This document shows positions 28,201 to 37,793 of a stretch of 64,000 nucleotides of DNA, in pieces (the first letter of the stretch is position 1; each line of letters begins with the position of its first letter). This DNA is from Snodgrassella alvi (lineage in GTDB: Bacteria; Pseudomonadota; Gammaproteobacteria; Burkholderiales; Neisseriaceae), in contig NZ_MEIO01000066.1 of the NCBI RefSeq assembly GCF_002777745.1, forward strand, positions 1 through 64,000, read 5' to 3'. Made by a program: the position numbers and the translations under genes. The notes beneath the pieces are model-generated. The model was not told the DNA's origin. It worked only from the letters and a program-made list of their open reading frames with translations, and made no database searches.

Positions 28201-30774
28201 ATGCGATTCGATAAGCTTACAGCAAAATTTCAGCAAGCATTACAGGATGCACAAAGTCTTGCTCTGGGACGGGATGCTGGCTATCTTGAGGCAGTTTTCG
28301 TATTGAAAGCCTTACTTGATGATACTGATAGTGGTAGTTCTGCCCTCTTAGCACAGGCTGGTATTAATGTTGCTCAAGTTAAACAGCAGATTGAAGCAAC
28401 GATTGATGGCTTGCCCAAAGTGTCTGGTCAGGGCGGAGAGCTTCTGCCTAGTACAGAGCTACAGCATATTTTAAATCTCATGGACAAGGCTGCTATTAAA
28501 CGCAATGATGCATATATTGCCAGCGAATTATTTTTGCTGGCTGCTGTTCAGGAAAACGGCCAGTGTAGCCGCATTCTGAAACAGGCAGGTGCAACTGAAG
28601 ATAAGTTGAATATAGCTATTAATGCCGTTCGTGGAGGAGCAAGTGTGGACAATCCAAACGCAGAAGACCAACGTGAAGCACTGAAAAAATACACAACAGA
28701 CCTGACTGAAAAAGCTCGTGCCGGCAAGCTGGATCCAGTAATTGGACGTGATGATGAAATCCGGCGCACTATTCTGGTATTGGAACGGCGTACCAAAAAC
28801 AATCCGGTTCTGATTGGCGAACCCGGAGTGGGTAAAACTGCCATTGTAGAAGGCTTGGCGCAACGGATAATTAATAATGAAGTTCCCGATTCTCTGCGCA
28901 ATAAACGTTTGCTGATGCTTGATCTGGCCAGCCTGATTGCTGGTGCCAAATTTCGTGGTGAATTTGAAGAACGCTTGAAAGCTGTGCTAAATGATCTTGC
29001 TAAAGATGAAGGCAATACCATCATTTTTATTGATGAGATTCATACATTGGTGGGCGCAGGAAAGGCAGATGGTGCCATGGATGCAGGTAATATGCTCAAA
29101 CCGGCACTGGCACGTGGTGAACTGCACTGTATTGGTGCCACTACACTGGATGAATATCGTCAATACATAGAAAAAGACCCGGCTCTGGAACGTCGTTTCC
29201 AGAAGGTATTGGTAAAAGAACCTACTGTAGAAGATACTATTGCGATTTTGCGCGGCTTGCAGGAACGCTATGAAATTTATCATGGTGTGGAAATTACTGA
29301 CCCGGCAATTGTGGCCGCAGCAGAATTATCTAATCGCTATATTACCGACCGCTTTCTGCCGGATAAGGCTATCGATTTAATTGACGAGGCAGCCTCGCTG
29401 ATTAAAGTTGAAAGCCAGTCTATGCCGGAAAGCATGGATAAGCTTAAACGTCGTGAAATCCAACTTGAAATTGAACGCGCTTCATTAGTTAAAGAAAATG
29501 ATGAAGCCAGTAAAAAGCGTCTGGCTTTACTGGATGAAGAGCTTGATAATGTTAAACGCGAATTTGCTAATCTGGATGAAATCTGGAAAGCGGAGCGCGC
29601 CAAAGCTCAGGGCAGTGTAACTATTAAAGAGCAGATTGACCAGCTTAAAATCAGAATGGATGCGCTCAAACGTAATGGTAAATGGGAAGAAGTGGCCAAA
29701 CTTCAGTATGAAGAACTGCCACGACTGGAAACTCAGTTGCAGGCAGCAGATAGTGGACAGCAGGATAATCAGCCTAATAAACTGTTACGTACTAAAGTGG
29801 GTTCGGAAGAAATTGCTGAAATCGTTTCGCGTATGACGGGTATTCCAGTATCAAAAATGATGGCTGGCGAACGGGAAAAGCTGCTGAAAATCGAAGAAGT
29901 GCTGCATGAACGCGTAGTTGGACAGGATGAAGCAGTTCGTGCGGTGGCAGATGCCATTCGTCGTTCACGCTCCGGTCTGGCTGATCCAAACAAACCCTAT
30001 GGTAGCTTTCTGTTTCTAGGTCCTACAGGTGTCGGCAAAACAGAACTTTGCAAAACTTTGGCGAGCTTTCTGTTTGATAGCGAAACCCATCTTATTCGGG
30101 TAGATATGTCTGAATATATGGAAAAACATTCCGTAGCACGTCTGATTGGTGCCCCTCCGGGCTATGTTGGTTATGAGGAAGGTGGTTTTCTGACTGAACA
30201 GGTACGACGCAATCCATATAGTGTGGTATTACTGGATGAAGTGGAAAAGGCTCATCCGGACGTTTTCAATATTTTGTTACAGGTACTGGATGATGGTCGT
30301 CTGACTGACGGTCAGGGACGGACGGTGGATTTCAAAAATACGGTTATTGTGATGACATCCAATATTGGTAGTCAGGAAATCCAGAAAATGGTGAGTGATG
30401 ATTATGAAGCCATCAAGGCGGTGGTGATGGAAGAAGTAAAACAATACTTCCGCCCAGAACTTATTAACCGTATTGACGAGGTAGTAGTTTTCCATAGTCT
30501 CAATCAATCAAATATACGTGCTATTGCCAATATCCAGTTAGCTGGCTTACGCCAACGTCTGGAAAAAATGGATTTGCATTTACAGGTTGATGATGCTGCT
30601 CTGGATGTTCTGGCTAAAGTTGGCTTTGACCCAGTGTATGGCGCCCGCCCGTTAAAACGTGCCATTCAGACGGAAATTGAAAACCCGTTGGCTAAAGAGT
30701 TACTGGCTGGTGATTATGCACCAAATAGCACTATTATGCTAACGGCTCAGGATGGTATCCTAACTTTCGCCTGA
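28201..30774 (+). CDS. clpB: ATP-dependent chaperone ClpB
   Basis: ClpB is a hexameric disaggregase that works with DnaK to rescue aggregated proteins after stress. The 857-residue protein shows the full architecture. An N-terminal Clp domain is followed by the first AAA+ module ([30 protein letters not shown]), a coiled-coil middle domain rich in E, K and R (about residues 410-525) and the second AAA+ module ([30 protein letters not shown]). It has no LGF/IGF ClpP-binding loop of ClpA type. AAAGGA lies seven bases before the ATG, and a strong terminator follows. Confidence 0.98.
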   Translation: MRFDKLTAKFQQALQDAQSLALGRDAGYLEAVFVLKALLDDTDSGSSALLAQAGINVAQVKQQIEATIDGLPKVSGQGGELLPSTELQHILNLMDKAAIKRNDAYIASELFLLAAVQENGQCSRILKQAGATEDKLNIAINAVRGGASVDNPNAEDQREALKKYTTDLTEKARAGKLDPVIGRDDEIRRTILVLERRTKNNPVLIGEPGVGKTAIVEGLAQRIINNEVPDSLRNKRLLMLDLASLIAGAKFRGEFEERLKAVLNDLAKDEGNTIIFIDEIHTLVGAGKADGAMDAGNMLKPALARGELHCIGATTLDEYRQYIEKDPALERRFQKVLVKEPTVEDTIAILRGLQERYEIYHGVEITDPAIVAAAELSNRYITDRFLPDKAIDLIDEAASLIKVESQSMPESMDKLKRREIQLEIERASLVKENDEASKKRLALLDEELDNVKREFANLDEIWKAERAKAQGSVTIKEQIDQLKIRMDALKRNGKWEEVAKLQYEELPRLETQLQAADSGQQDNQPNKLLRTKVGSEEIAEIVSRMTGIPVSKMMAGEREKLLKIEEVLHERVVGQDEAVRAVADAIRRSRSGLADPNKPYGSFLFLGPTGVGKTELCKTLASFLFDSETHLIRVDMSEYMEKHSVARLIGAPPGYVGYEEGGFLTEQVRRNPYSVVLLDEVEKAHPDVFNILLQVLDDGRLTDGQGRTVDFKNTVIVMTSNIGSQEIQKMVSDDYEAIKAVVMEEVKQYFRPELINRIDEVVVFHSLNQSNIRAIANIQLAGLRQRLEKMDLHLQVDDAALDVLAKVGFDPVYGARPLKRAIQTEIENPLAKELLAGDYAPNSTIMLTAQDGILTFA

Positions 30775-30782
30775 TAAAGAAT

Positions 30783-30811
30783 AAAGAAACCTGCATTATG
30801 CAGGTTTCTTT
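30783..30811 (+). terminator. clpB terminator
   Basis: AAAGAAACCTGC (30783-30794) pairs with GCAGGTTTCTTT (30800-30811) around ATTAT, followed by more T. Confidence 0.92.
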
Positions 30812-30895
30812 TTAATTGAACTAGGTCTTGAAGGTTAGTCTGCGCTAACAGGATTAAACTTACGATTATCAAATATATTTATGTCCTCGATATAC

Positions 30896-31985
30896 ATGAA
30901 AAAACAAAGAGTTTGATTAACTTTATGCCTGACTGTAGCCTTTAATATTCAAGCCAGTCTAGCACTGAATAACTATAAAACATTACATTTGAACAACTGC
31001 CCAACTCCAATCAATACTAAACTACCCGATGTAAAAAACCTGCTTACATGGAGCCATTAACAACGTGCTATTGGTTTCCGTAATGATTACTGCTTTTATG
31101 ATGGCGATGTATTTTATGCAGCCGATGGATAGCCATTATCGCATGCCCCACAGAATCTCTCTAAAGTGAGTTATCAGTTACAGGGTCGGTCATATCAGTT
31201 AAAAGATTATTTGAAGCGCAATAATGTCACCAGAATGAAGGTGCTTAAGGATGGCAAGGTAGTATGGGATTACTATGCCAATAGCAATAACCCTACTCCC
31301 TATGGACATCATGATCTGTTAGCAAATCAGTTGTTTCGACTCTTATGGGCATAGCATTGAAAGAAGGTAGAATCAAATCACTGGATGATAAGGTGGTGAA
31401 ATACAATCCTGATGTGCTGCGTGGTACTGCATGGGAATATATCACGATGCGTCAACTGCTTCTGCATACTTCAGGTGTGAACTGGAATGAAGATTACACC
31501 AATCCACAATCTGATTTCGCCCAACTTACTCAGTGCGAGGCACATTCGAACACTTATGTATGTGTTAACAGTTTAGTAAAAAGTCCGAAATGCAAAGTCT
31601 ATGCCAAACCGGGTAAAGCATGGTCATATTCTTCCGGTGGTGCTTGGTTGCTGGGTGATACATTGGGAAAGCCACTGGAGAAAATATAGCCAAATATCTG
31701 CAAGATAAAATCTGGCAGCCATATGGCATGAGCTGTGACGGTGTATGGCACAGTTATGCAGTTGGTAAACACGATGTAGGTGCGCATGGTTTTAATGCCA
31801 CTCTAGAAGACTGGGCTAAATTTGGCCTGTTTATTATGAATAACGGGGTATTACCAAATGGCAGGCAAATATGGTTAATCTGGCCTAAAGCTGAACCATC
31901 TATGTTGAAGCAGCCACTTGAAGCATCACTGATGTTTAATCCAATTGCCAACAAACTGGCTTATAACTGCTATCATTCAGTTTAA
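30896..31985 (+). pseudogene. Decayed serine hydrolase of the beta-lactamase class C family
   Basis: A former exported serine hydrolase can be reconstructed across three frames. It starts MKKQRV (30896) with a signal-like stretch LTLCLTVAFNIQASLA. It is interrupted by in-frame stops at 30914 (TGA), 31058 (TAA) and 31130 (TAG). A frameshift near 31312 restores the catalytic SVSK (SxxK) motif at 31315-31326, followed by STLMGIALKEGRIKSLDDKV and the second motif region WSYSSGGAWLLG. A further shift near 31684 leads into NIAKYLQDKIWQPYGMSCDG. The end after NGRQI is scrambled and truncated. Esterase, penicillin-binding or amide hydrolase activity cannot be told apart, and the gene is certainly inactive. 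Confidence 0.85.
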
Positions 31986-31994
31986 TATATATCT

Positions 31995-32031
31995 GCACCA
32001 GATACCTGCAAGACAGTATCTGGTGCTTTTT
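31995..32031 (+). terminator. Terminator after the hydrolase pseudogene
   Basis: GCACCAGATAC (31995-32005) pairs perfectly with GTATCTGGTGC (32016-32026), followed by TTTTT. The terminator has outlasted the gene it served. Confidence 0.88.
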
Positions 32032-32062
32032 ACTCACAACACATTTACTGGTAATACAGATT

Positions 32063-32527
32063 ATGGCAGAAGAGATTGAACGCAAATTTCTGGTAAAGGG
32101 CAATGGCTGGCGGGGCTTAGCGCCTGCGATACATTTTTGCCAAGGCTATTTGTCCACCATCAAGGAGCGCACAGTACGTATTCGTATTTGCGGTACAGAA
32201 GCTTGGCTAACCATCAAAAGTACTAATCGGGGCATTACGCGCACCGAATTTGAATACCCAATACCCGTTGAAGACGCGCAGCATATGCTGAATCATATGG
32301 CCGAACAGCCAATAATTGAGAAATACCGTTATCGTATACCATTAAATGGTCTGGTGTGGGAAATTGATGAATTTTTAGGTGCTAATCAGGGGCTGATTGT
32401 GGCCGAAATTGAATTGAATGACGCTAATCAGCAGATTGTTTTACCAGACTGGATTGGACAGGAAGTATCGGATGATCCACGCTATTACAATAGCAACTTG
32501 GTCAGTCTGCCGTTTACCTTATGGTAA
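32063..32527 (+). CDS. CYTH-domain protein (inorganic triphosphatase-like)
   Basis: This 154-residue protein consists of one CYTH domain, the triphosphate-tunnel fold. The N-terminal signature EIERKFLV (ExExK) and the later acidic/basic strands (RTVRIRICG, LTIKSTN, EKYRYRIP, WEIDEFLG, IVAEIELND) line the tunnel. Small bacterial members of this type hydrolyse inorganic triphosphate or thiamine triphosphate; which one applies is not visible. There is no C-terminal CHAD domain, unlike E. coli YgiF. It stands between a pseudogene and the convergent prmB. Confidence 0.9.
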   Translation: MAEEIERKFLVKGNGWRGLAPAIHFCQGYLSTIKERTVRIRICGTEAWLTIKSTNRGITRTEFEYPIPVEDAQHMLNHMAEQPIIEKYRYRIPLNGLVWEIDEFLGANQGLIVAEIELNDANQQIVLPDWIGQEVSDDPRYYNSNLVSLPFTLW

Positions 32528-32576
32528 ATACCCGGATTTCAGCACTGTTATGCAAACTGACCAGACAAGCAACGAT

Positions 32577-33482
32577 TTATTCTTCGCCCAATAACTGTTC
32601 CCGAGTTAGCAGGAAAACAAAACCATCACCGCCACTGGTAGGCATCCAAGTAAATGGTAGCTCGGGAAAGGCTTGTTCTAGCACCTCGCGGTTATGACCG
32701 ATTTCAACCAGTAATACACCATGCGGATTCAGATATTTGGCAGCCTGCTGGATAATCTGTCTGGTAGCATCTAGCCCATCAACGCCGCTGCCTAGTGCCA
32801 GTTCCGGTTCATGCAGATACTCATCCGGTAATTGTGCAACAGATTCAGCATCTACATAAGGAGGATTAGAGACGATTAAATCATAGGTTGTATCGATACC
32901 AGTAAACAAATCGGTGTGAATCAGATTAATCCGCTCCTGCAAACCGTAGGACTCAACATTGATTCCAGCCACTTCCAGTGCATCCAAGCTGATATCTACT
33001 GCATCAATTTTTGCATCTGGATAACAAAGTGCCATCTGGATAGCCAGTGCACCACTGCCTGTACATAAATCCAGCGCTGTGTGTACCAACTCATCATATT
33101 CAATCCATGGCTGAAGGGGTTCACCCAAAAGTTCATAAATGAACGAACGCGGCACAATCACTCGTTCATCCACATAAAATTCGTATTCTCCTTGCCATGC
33201 CTGATTAGTCAGATAGGCAACCGGTATCCGTTCACTGATACGACGCTGCACCAGTTGCAATAAGGCTGATTTCTCTGTTTCCAGCAGGCGCGCATCGAAA
33301 AATGGTTCTAATGTGTCTAGCGGTAAGTGCAAAGTATGCAGAATCAGATAGGCAGCTTCATCATAAGCACTATCATTACCATGACCAAAAAACAATCCGG
33401 CTTCTTCAAATTGGCTCACAGTAAAGCGTAAAAAATCACGTACAGTATGCAATTGCTGCACTGCCGCCTCAAATACAGACAT
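32577..33482 (-). CDS. prmB: 50S ribosomal protein L3 glutamine methyltransferase PrmB
   Basis: This SAM-dependent methyltransferase modifies a glutamine side chain of ribosomal protein L3. The SAM-binding motif is ALDLCTGSGALAIQMAL, and the catalytic NPPY is in VSNPPYVDAESVAQLP. The sequence HEPELALGSGVDGLDATRQI is typical of PrmB and its relatives. The N-terminal helical domain and the length of 301 residues favour PrmB over PrmC (release factor methylase). I start at the ATG at 33482, which has GGAG just upstream; a longer frame adds eight residues. Confidence 0.92.
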   Translation of the reverse strand: MSVFEAAVQQLHTVRDFLRFTVSQFEEAGLFFGHGNDSAYDEAAYLILHTLHLPLDTLEPFFDARLLETEKSALLQLVQRRISERIPVAYLTNQAWQGEYEFYVDERVIVPRSFIYELLGEPLQPWIEYDELVHTALDLCTGSGALAIQMALCYPDAKIDAVDISLDALEVAGINVESYGLQERINLIHTDLFTGIDTTYDLIVSNPPYVDAESVAQLPDEYLHEPELALGSGVDGLDATRQIIQQAAKYLNPHGVLLVEIGHNREVLEQAFPELPFTWMPTSGGDGFVFLLTREQLLGEE

Positions 33483-33566
33483 GAATAACTCCGGCAAAAA
33501 AATCAAGCGCTGATTATAACAGCTAAACTGAATAACCCAAGATAGTTGCTCTGTACAGCCGAATAT

Positions 33567-34073
33567 TTAGTAATGAGGCAGTAAATAACGATCATCTGGA
33601 TGGCAGATTAACGGCTTAAACAAACGACGGAAATGTACCAGAAAAGGCTGATGACGCTTATCTCCGGCCAGTGCTAGAAAATAATCCTGTGCCAGCTGTG
33701 CCTGCTGCTCCATATTCAACTGTCCAAGACTCTTAATTGTACCAATAGGTGGATAATGGTAAGCACGTGCCTGATAATAGCCCGCTTTCAGTGCCAGACA
33801 GACACCAGCTAATATAATTGGAAAACCATGTTGGCTTTGCCACACATGCATTAACTCGTGGATAAGCCACGCCTGCCGACTCAAATTATCCTGCGTAAAA
33901 TCATCAATATAATAGGCTGGTGGAAAAATAATACGGTTACCACAGGTAATGGCTGCATGCGGATGCACCAGCCACCAAGCACCACTTACAATTTGTACTT
34001 GCGACCAGTTTGCGGCATTACCAAAAATTTTTTTTACTAGAAATAGTTCGCTATATGTTAATGGACGTTGCAT
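33567..34073 (-). CDS. Zinc-metallopeptidase-like protein with HELMHVWQ motif
   Basis: This 168-residue protein carries HELMHVWQSQHG, an HExxH-type zinc-binding motif, in its middle. Its N-terminus is MQRPLTYSELFLVKKIFGN. Similar small proteins in Neisseriaceae are, as I recall, sometimes labelled VgrG-related, but nothing here resembles a type VI secretion component. No signal peptide is present with the start at 34073, which lies four bases after the stop of the DUF2062 gene. An upstream in-frame start would overlap that gene. The substrate is unknown and activity is inferred from the motif only. Confidence 0.75.
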   Translation of the reverse strand: MQRPLTYSELFLVKKIFGNAANWSQVQIVSGAWWLVHPHAAITCGNRIIFPPAYYIDDFTQDNLSRQAWLIHELMHVWQSQHGFPIILAGVCLALKAGYYQARAYHYPPIGTIKSLGQLNMEQQAQLAQDYFLALAGDKRHQPFLVHFRRLFKPLICHPDDRYLLPHY

Positions 34074-34077
34074 TATA

Positions 34078-34626
34078 TTATTTCTGACTGCTGGTGTTTG
34101 TATGCCTACATACAAACCATTGCCAGCCACTCCAAACCAGAATATAACCCAGTATAGCAAGTATCATGCCCAGCACCGGTACTCCCAACAGTAAAGGTTT
34201 ACCAAACCGAGTCAGCCACTGCCACAACTCTGCTCCCAGATGATCCATAGTAAAATCAGGCAAAACTGGTATTTCCTGCCCCCACTGTCCGTACATTAAT
34301 CCGGCACCAAGCTGATAGGCACAATAATATAAAGGTACATATGTTAGTGGGTTGGTGTACAACGTAGTCAACAGTGCCAGTGGTAGATGTGTGCGCACAA
34401 CATAGGCAACAATTAAAGCTGTAAGCATTTGCGTTGGTCCGGGCATCAGCCCGCAAAACATCCCTACTGCTACAGCCGAAGCTGCACGCTCACGATTCAG
34501 CTGCCAGAAGTACGGACGATCAAACCAGCGCGCAAAGGGTTTAAACCATGGTGAAGCAAATAACGATGCCTGAGTTGGCATTTTTTGCCTTATATGCTGC
34601 AACCATTTGGCCACACGACTATGCAT
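34078..34626 (-). CDS. DUF2062 membrane protein
   Basis: This 182-residue protein matches the DUF2062 family. An amphipathic start precedes hydrophobic segments with the family sequences VAVGMFCGLMPGPTQM and LYTNPLTYVPLYYCAYQLG. A further membrane helix near the C-terminus (PLLLGVPVLGMILAILGYILV) follows. The function of the family is unknown; it is often found near lipid or polysaccharide genes. It is probably co-transcribed with the following metallopeptidase-like gene. Confidence 0.85.
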   Translation of the reverse strand: MHSRVAKWLQHIRQKMPTQASLFASPWFKPFARWFDRPYFWQLNRERAASAVAVGMFCGLMPGPTQMLTALIVAYVVRTHLPLALLTTLYTNPLTYVPLYYCAYQLGAGLMYGQWGQEIPVLPDFTMDHLGAELWQWLTRFGKPLLLGVPVLGMILAILGYILVWSGWQWFVCRHTNTSSQK

Positions 34627-34829
34627 AATATTGCTCTGACTGGTTTAAAGAAAAGCTAATACAGATTTCATACTGATTCAAAATAACCTGTTTGGTTGAT
34701 TGTCAGAATTAGCTATTACAGCTTGTGCTTTATCAATTTTTGCACATGGGCGTCTGTTTTACTCAACCTGATATTTTGTTTATTTTGCCTTAAGCTTTAA
34801 TATTTTAATACTGTTAATTTGAAAATAAA

Positions 34830-35456
34830 TTATTCCCACTCCTTTGTCCGGTGTTTCTTTTTCACCAGTACATATACGGCACCATCGTTGCGTTCATTTG
34901 GCTGTGCATAGGCCAAAACCTCTGGATGAGCCATCAGCCAGCGTCGTACGAGTGTTTTTAATACCGGCTGATAGTCTCTGGAACCTAGTCCACTGCCGTG
35001 GACAATCTCTCCAACCACACCATACTGCTGGATATAATCAATAAATTCATTCAATACCTGCTGTGCTTCTTCTTGACGGTAGCCATGTAAATCAACATAC
35101 GCCACAATCGGCCAATGTTTGGTCTGCAAACGCTGGATGTCAGCCTTACCTCGGCCATTTTTACTGAATACCGTCGGCGCTGCATCTTGCTGATTTTCTC
35201 CAATATAAAAGTAGCTGGTACTATCCAGTACATCTTCTTGCCGCTGTCGAGGCTTAATCGGGGTATTATCGCGCGGGTGCTGAAACTGATTTCTTGCCTT
35301 TAATGGAATGACATCCTTACCCATTGCTTCTGAAAAACTAATATCTTTCTGGCGCTTTTGTATTGCTTTTGCCTGCTGCTGTTCTTCGGCCAGACGTCTA
35401 GCTTTGGCCTGTTTACCCAGTTGCTGTAATTGATCCTGAAATGAGTTTTTAGCCAT
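34830..35456 (-). CDS. Smr/MutS2-type endonuclease domain protein
   Basis: This 208-residue protein has a charged, glutamine- and lysine-rich coiled-coil N-terminus and a C-terminal Smr domain. Domain motifs are VAYVDLHGYRQEEA (LDLHG-type) and EIVHGSGLGSRD (HGxG). Stand-alone Smr proteins such as SmrB cleave RNA or DNA; E. coli SmrB cuts mRNA between collided ribosomes. The start at 35456 (MAKNSFQDQL) is chosen over an in-frame ATG four codons upstream. The exact substrate is not known. Confidence 0.88.
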   Translation of the reverse strand: MAKNSFQDQLQQLGKQAKARRLAEEQQQAKAIQKRQKDISFSEAMGKDVIPLKARNQFQHPRDNTPIKPRQRQEDVLDSTSYFYIGENQQDAAPTVFSKNGRGKADIQRLQTKHWPIVAYVDLHGYRQEEAQQVLNEFIDYIQQYGVVGEIVHGSGLGSRDYQPVLKTLVRRWLMAHPEVLAYAQPNERNDGAVYVLVKKKHRTKEWE

Positions 35457-35623
35457 GTGTATAACCATTCACATATAAATACCATCTCTATGATTTTAAC
35501 AGAGCCGCAGACTGTGTGCTAAGCTTGACCTTTATTAATTTTCTGACTGATTGAGATAGGATTCGTGCTGATTTTCAGTTATCCTAACACAGTATTGAAT
35601 ATATTCGTTCAGAGATAGACTTT

Positions 35624-36838
35624 ATGACGGCAAATAATATGACTCCATCCTTAGGCAAAAACACTGATGTGATTATTGTTGGCGCCGGTCCTGCTGGATT
35701 AAGTCTGGCACGCGCACTGGCACCCTCAGGATTGTCAATTACCGTGGTAGAAAAACAGGAACTGTCTACGCTGGCACAGCCTCCTTTTGATGGCAGGGAA
35801 ATTGCTCTGACACATTACTCAAAGGAATTGATGCAAGAGCTGGATATGTGGAACAAAGTTCCGTCTGATGAGATTTATCCCTTGCGCGATGCAAAAGTAA
35901 TCAACGGCTACTCCAATTATCAACTACATTTCGAGCAGCCCACCATGGCACGTGGCAAACCCGCCAACTCACTGGGTTTTCTGATCAGTAATCATAATAT
36001 CCGGCGCGCGGCGTATGAAGCAGTACAGCCCTTTAACAATGTCCGTTTCATTACCGGACATAGCATTGTTAATGTGCAAAATGAGGCAGCAAGTCAGATT
36101 GAAGCCACTCTCGATAATAGTCAAACTATCAGCGGAAAGCTGCTCATTGCCGCTGACAGCCGTTTTTCCAATACACGCCGCCAGTTAGGTATTTCTGCCC
36201 AGATAAATGATTTCGGGCGTACTGTTATTGTTTTCCGTATGCGCCATACCCTAAGCAATCAACATACTGCTCTGGAATGTTTTCATTACGGCCGCACCCT
36301 CGCTCTGCTTCCTCTGGAAGAAAATCTCACCAACTGTGTAATAACGATTAATAATGAACATGCAGGTTCGATTCTGGCCATGTCTCCTGTTCAACTGGCA
36401 GCAGACATTACCAAACAGCTAAAGGGCAAACTTGGTGAGATGCATCTGGTTAGTACTATTCACCATTATCCACTTGTCGGCGTTCATGCCAACGCATTTT
36501 ACGCCCAGCGCAGTGCCTTGCTAGGAGACGTTGCAGTAGGCATGCATCCAGTTACAGCACATGGCTTTAATCTGGGATTGAGTGGTGTGGGTATATTAGC
36601 TAAGCTGATAAATGAAGCTGTACGCAAAGGCAAAGATATCGGCAGTCAGACGTTACTGGCACAGTACCAAAGACAGCACATGCCGCATACCCGCGTGTTG
36701 TATCACGGAACAAATGCGATGGTATCTTTGTTTACAAACGATAGCCCGCCGGCTCGTCTGATGCGTTCATTGGTATTGCGCATCAGCAATAACTTGCCAC
36801 CGGTGAAGAAACTGATTAGTAAACAGCTAACTGGCTAA
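35624..36838 (+). CDS. ubiM: FAD-dependent ubiquinone-biosynthesis hydroxylase, UbiM-like
   Basis: This 404-residue flavoprotein monooxygenase belongs to the UbiH/UbiF/UbiM group that hydroxylates the ubiquinone ring. It has the FAD motif VIIVGAGPAGLSLARAL (GxGxxG). The second FAD motif is LLGDVAVGMHPVTAHGFNLG, in which the GMHPVTAHGFN form resembles what I recall of UbiM from Neisseria. The alternatives UbiH or UbiF remain possible. It stands alone and shares a bidirectional terminator with pyrF. Confidence 0.8.
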   Translation: MTANNMTPSLGKNTDVIIVGAGPAGLSLARALAPSGLSITVVEKQELSTLAQPPFDGREIALTHYSKELMQELDMWNKVPSDEIYPLRDAKVINGYSNYQLHFEQPTMARGKPANSLGFLISNHNIRRAAYEAVQPFNNVRFITGHSIVNVQNEAASQIEATLDNSQTISGKLLIAADSRFSNTRRQLGISAQINDFGRTVIVFRMRHTLSNQHTALECFHYGRTLALLPLEENLTNCVITINNEHAGSILAMSPVQLAADITKQLKGKLGEMHLVSTIHHYPLVGVHANAFYAQRSALLGDVAVGMHPVTAHGFNLGLSGVGILAKLINEAVRKGKDIGSQTLLAQYQRQHMPHTRVLYHGTNAMVSLFTNDSPPARLMRSLVLRISNNLPPVKKLISKQLTG

Positions 36839-36857
36839 TCAGCCTGAGTTACCATAC

Positions 36858-36896
36858 AAAATGCCTGCTATCAGAATATCTTCTAGCAGGCATTTT
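36858..36896. terminator. Bidirectional terminator between ubiM and pyrF
   Basis: AAAATGCCTGCTA (36858-36870) pairs with TAGCAGGCATTTT (36884-36896). It lies between convergent genes. Confidence 0.88.
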
Positions 36897-36922
36897 TAAA
36901 TATACATTAAATGTATTCTGGC

Positions 36923-37651
36923 TTATATCAGACCATTATTAATTTGCTGCAATAGCTCGGCTGGATTCTCGCTTTTGGTAATTGGTCGACCCATTACAAG
37001 ATAACTACTGCCAGCAGCCAGAGCTGCTTTAGGTGTCATAATACGGCGTTGGTCATCCTCAATTGCATTGTTCAGGCGGATACCAGGCGTAACAAGTAAA
37101 AATTCGTCTCCCAGTTGCTGACGCAATAAAGCGGCTTCCTGCGCAGAACAAACCACACCATCCAGTCCTGACTGCTGAGTCAGCTTTGCCAGACGTGATA
37201 CGGCTTCGGCTATAGGTGTGTTTACACCGGTTTCAGCCAATTCTGCTTGAGTCATGCTGGTTAAAACGGTTACCGCAATCAGTAATGGTGGCTGACTGCA
37301 ATTACTGATGGCTTCTGCGGCAGCCTCCATCATTCTTCGCCCTCCCGAAGCATGCATGTCTACCATCCATACCCCCATATCAGCAGCCACCTTACAGGCA
37401 GAAGCAACGGTATTTGGAATGTCATGGTATTTTAAATCCAGAAAAACGCGATAGCCCTGTAATACCAGTTGTTCAACCAGATAGCGTCCGGTGGCGGTAA
37501 ACAGCTCCTTGCCGATTTTAAGCTGACACAAATTAGGGTTCAGCTGGCGCACAAAATCCAGTGTTGGTTCTGCACTGGCAAAATCCAGCGCAACAATCAC
37601 AGGTTTTGCTGGCTGATTAATCAAGGTGTTATCAAGCATTAATGGATTCAT
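36923..37651 (-). CDS. pyrF: Orotidine 5'-phosphate decarboxylase
   Basis: PyrF makes UMP by decarboxylating OMP, the last step of de novo pyrimidine synthesis. The catalytic signature is [14 protein letters not shown], and the barrel motif [18 protein letters not shown] lies near the N-terminus. The phosphate site is VTPGIRL and [10 protein letters not shown] start at the ATG at 37651 (242 residues), after GAAG; other ATG codons nearby differ by only a few residues. It lies downstream of lapA-lapB, as in E. coli. Confidence 0.96.
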   Translation of the reverse strand: MNPLMLDNTLINQPAKPVIVALDFASAEPTLDFVRQLNPNLCQLKIGKELFTATGRYLVEQLVLQGYRVFLDLKYHDIPNTVASACKVAADMGVWMVDMHASGGRRMMEAAAEAISNCSQPPLLIAVTVLTSMTQAELAETGVNTPIAEAVSRLAKLTQQSGLDGVVCSAQEAALLRQQLGDEFLLVTPGIRLNNAIEDDQRRIMTPKAALAAGSSYLVMGRPITKSENPAELLQQINNGLI

Positions 37652-37793
37652 ATTCTTCAGGGTTAACAATTAAATATAAAATGCTACTGCTCAAATTATC
37701 CAAAATTCTAATTTCAATTTGAGTAGTTAATTTCACTGATTGATGACTGTGCACAGCTGAGGCTGCTTATTTGTTTAAAAGCTTCTCAGGAGG

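Noticed and set aside
33567-34160. Type VI secretion VgrG assignment for the HELMH protein
   Set aside because: The protein is short, lacks any VgrG spike-like domain, and no other secretion genes are nearby.
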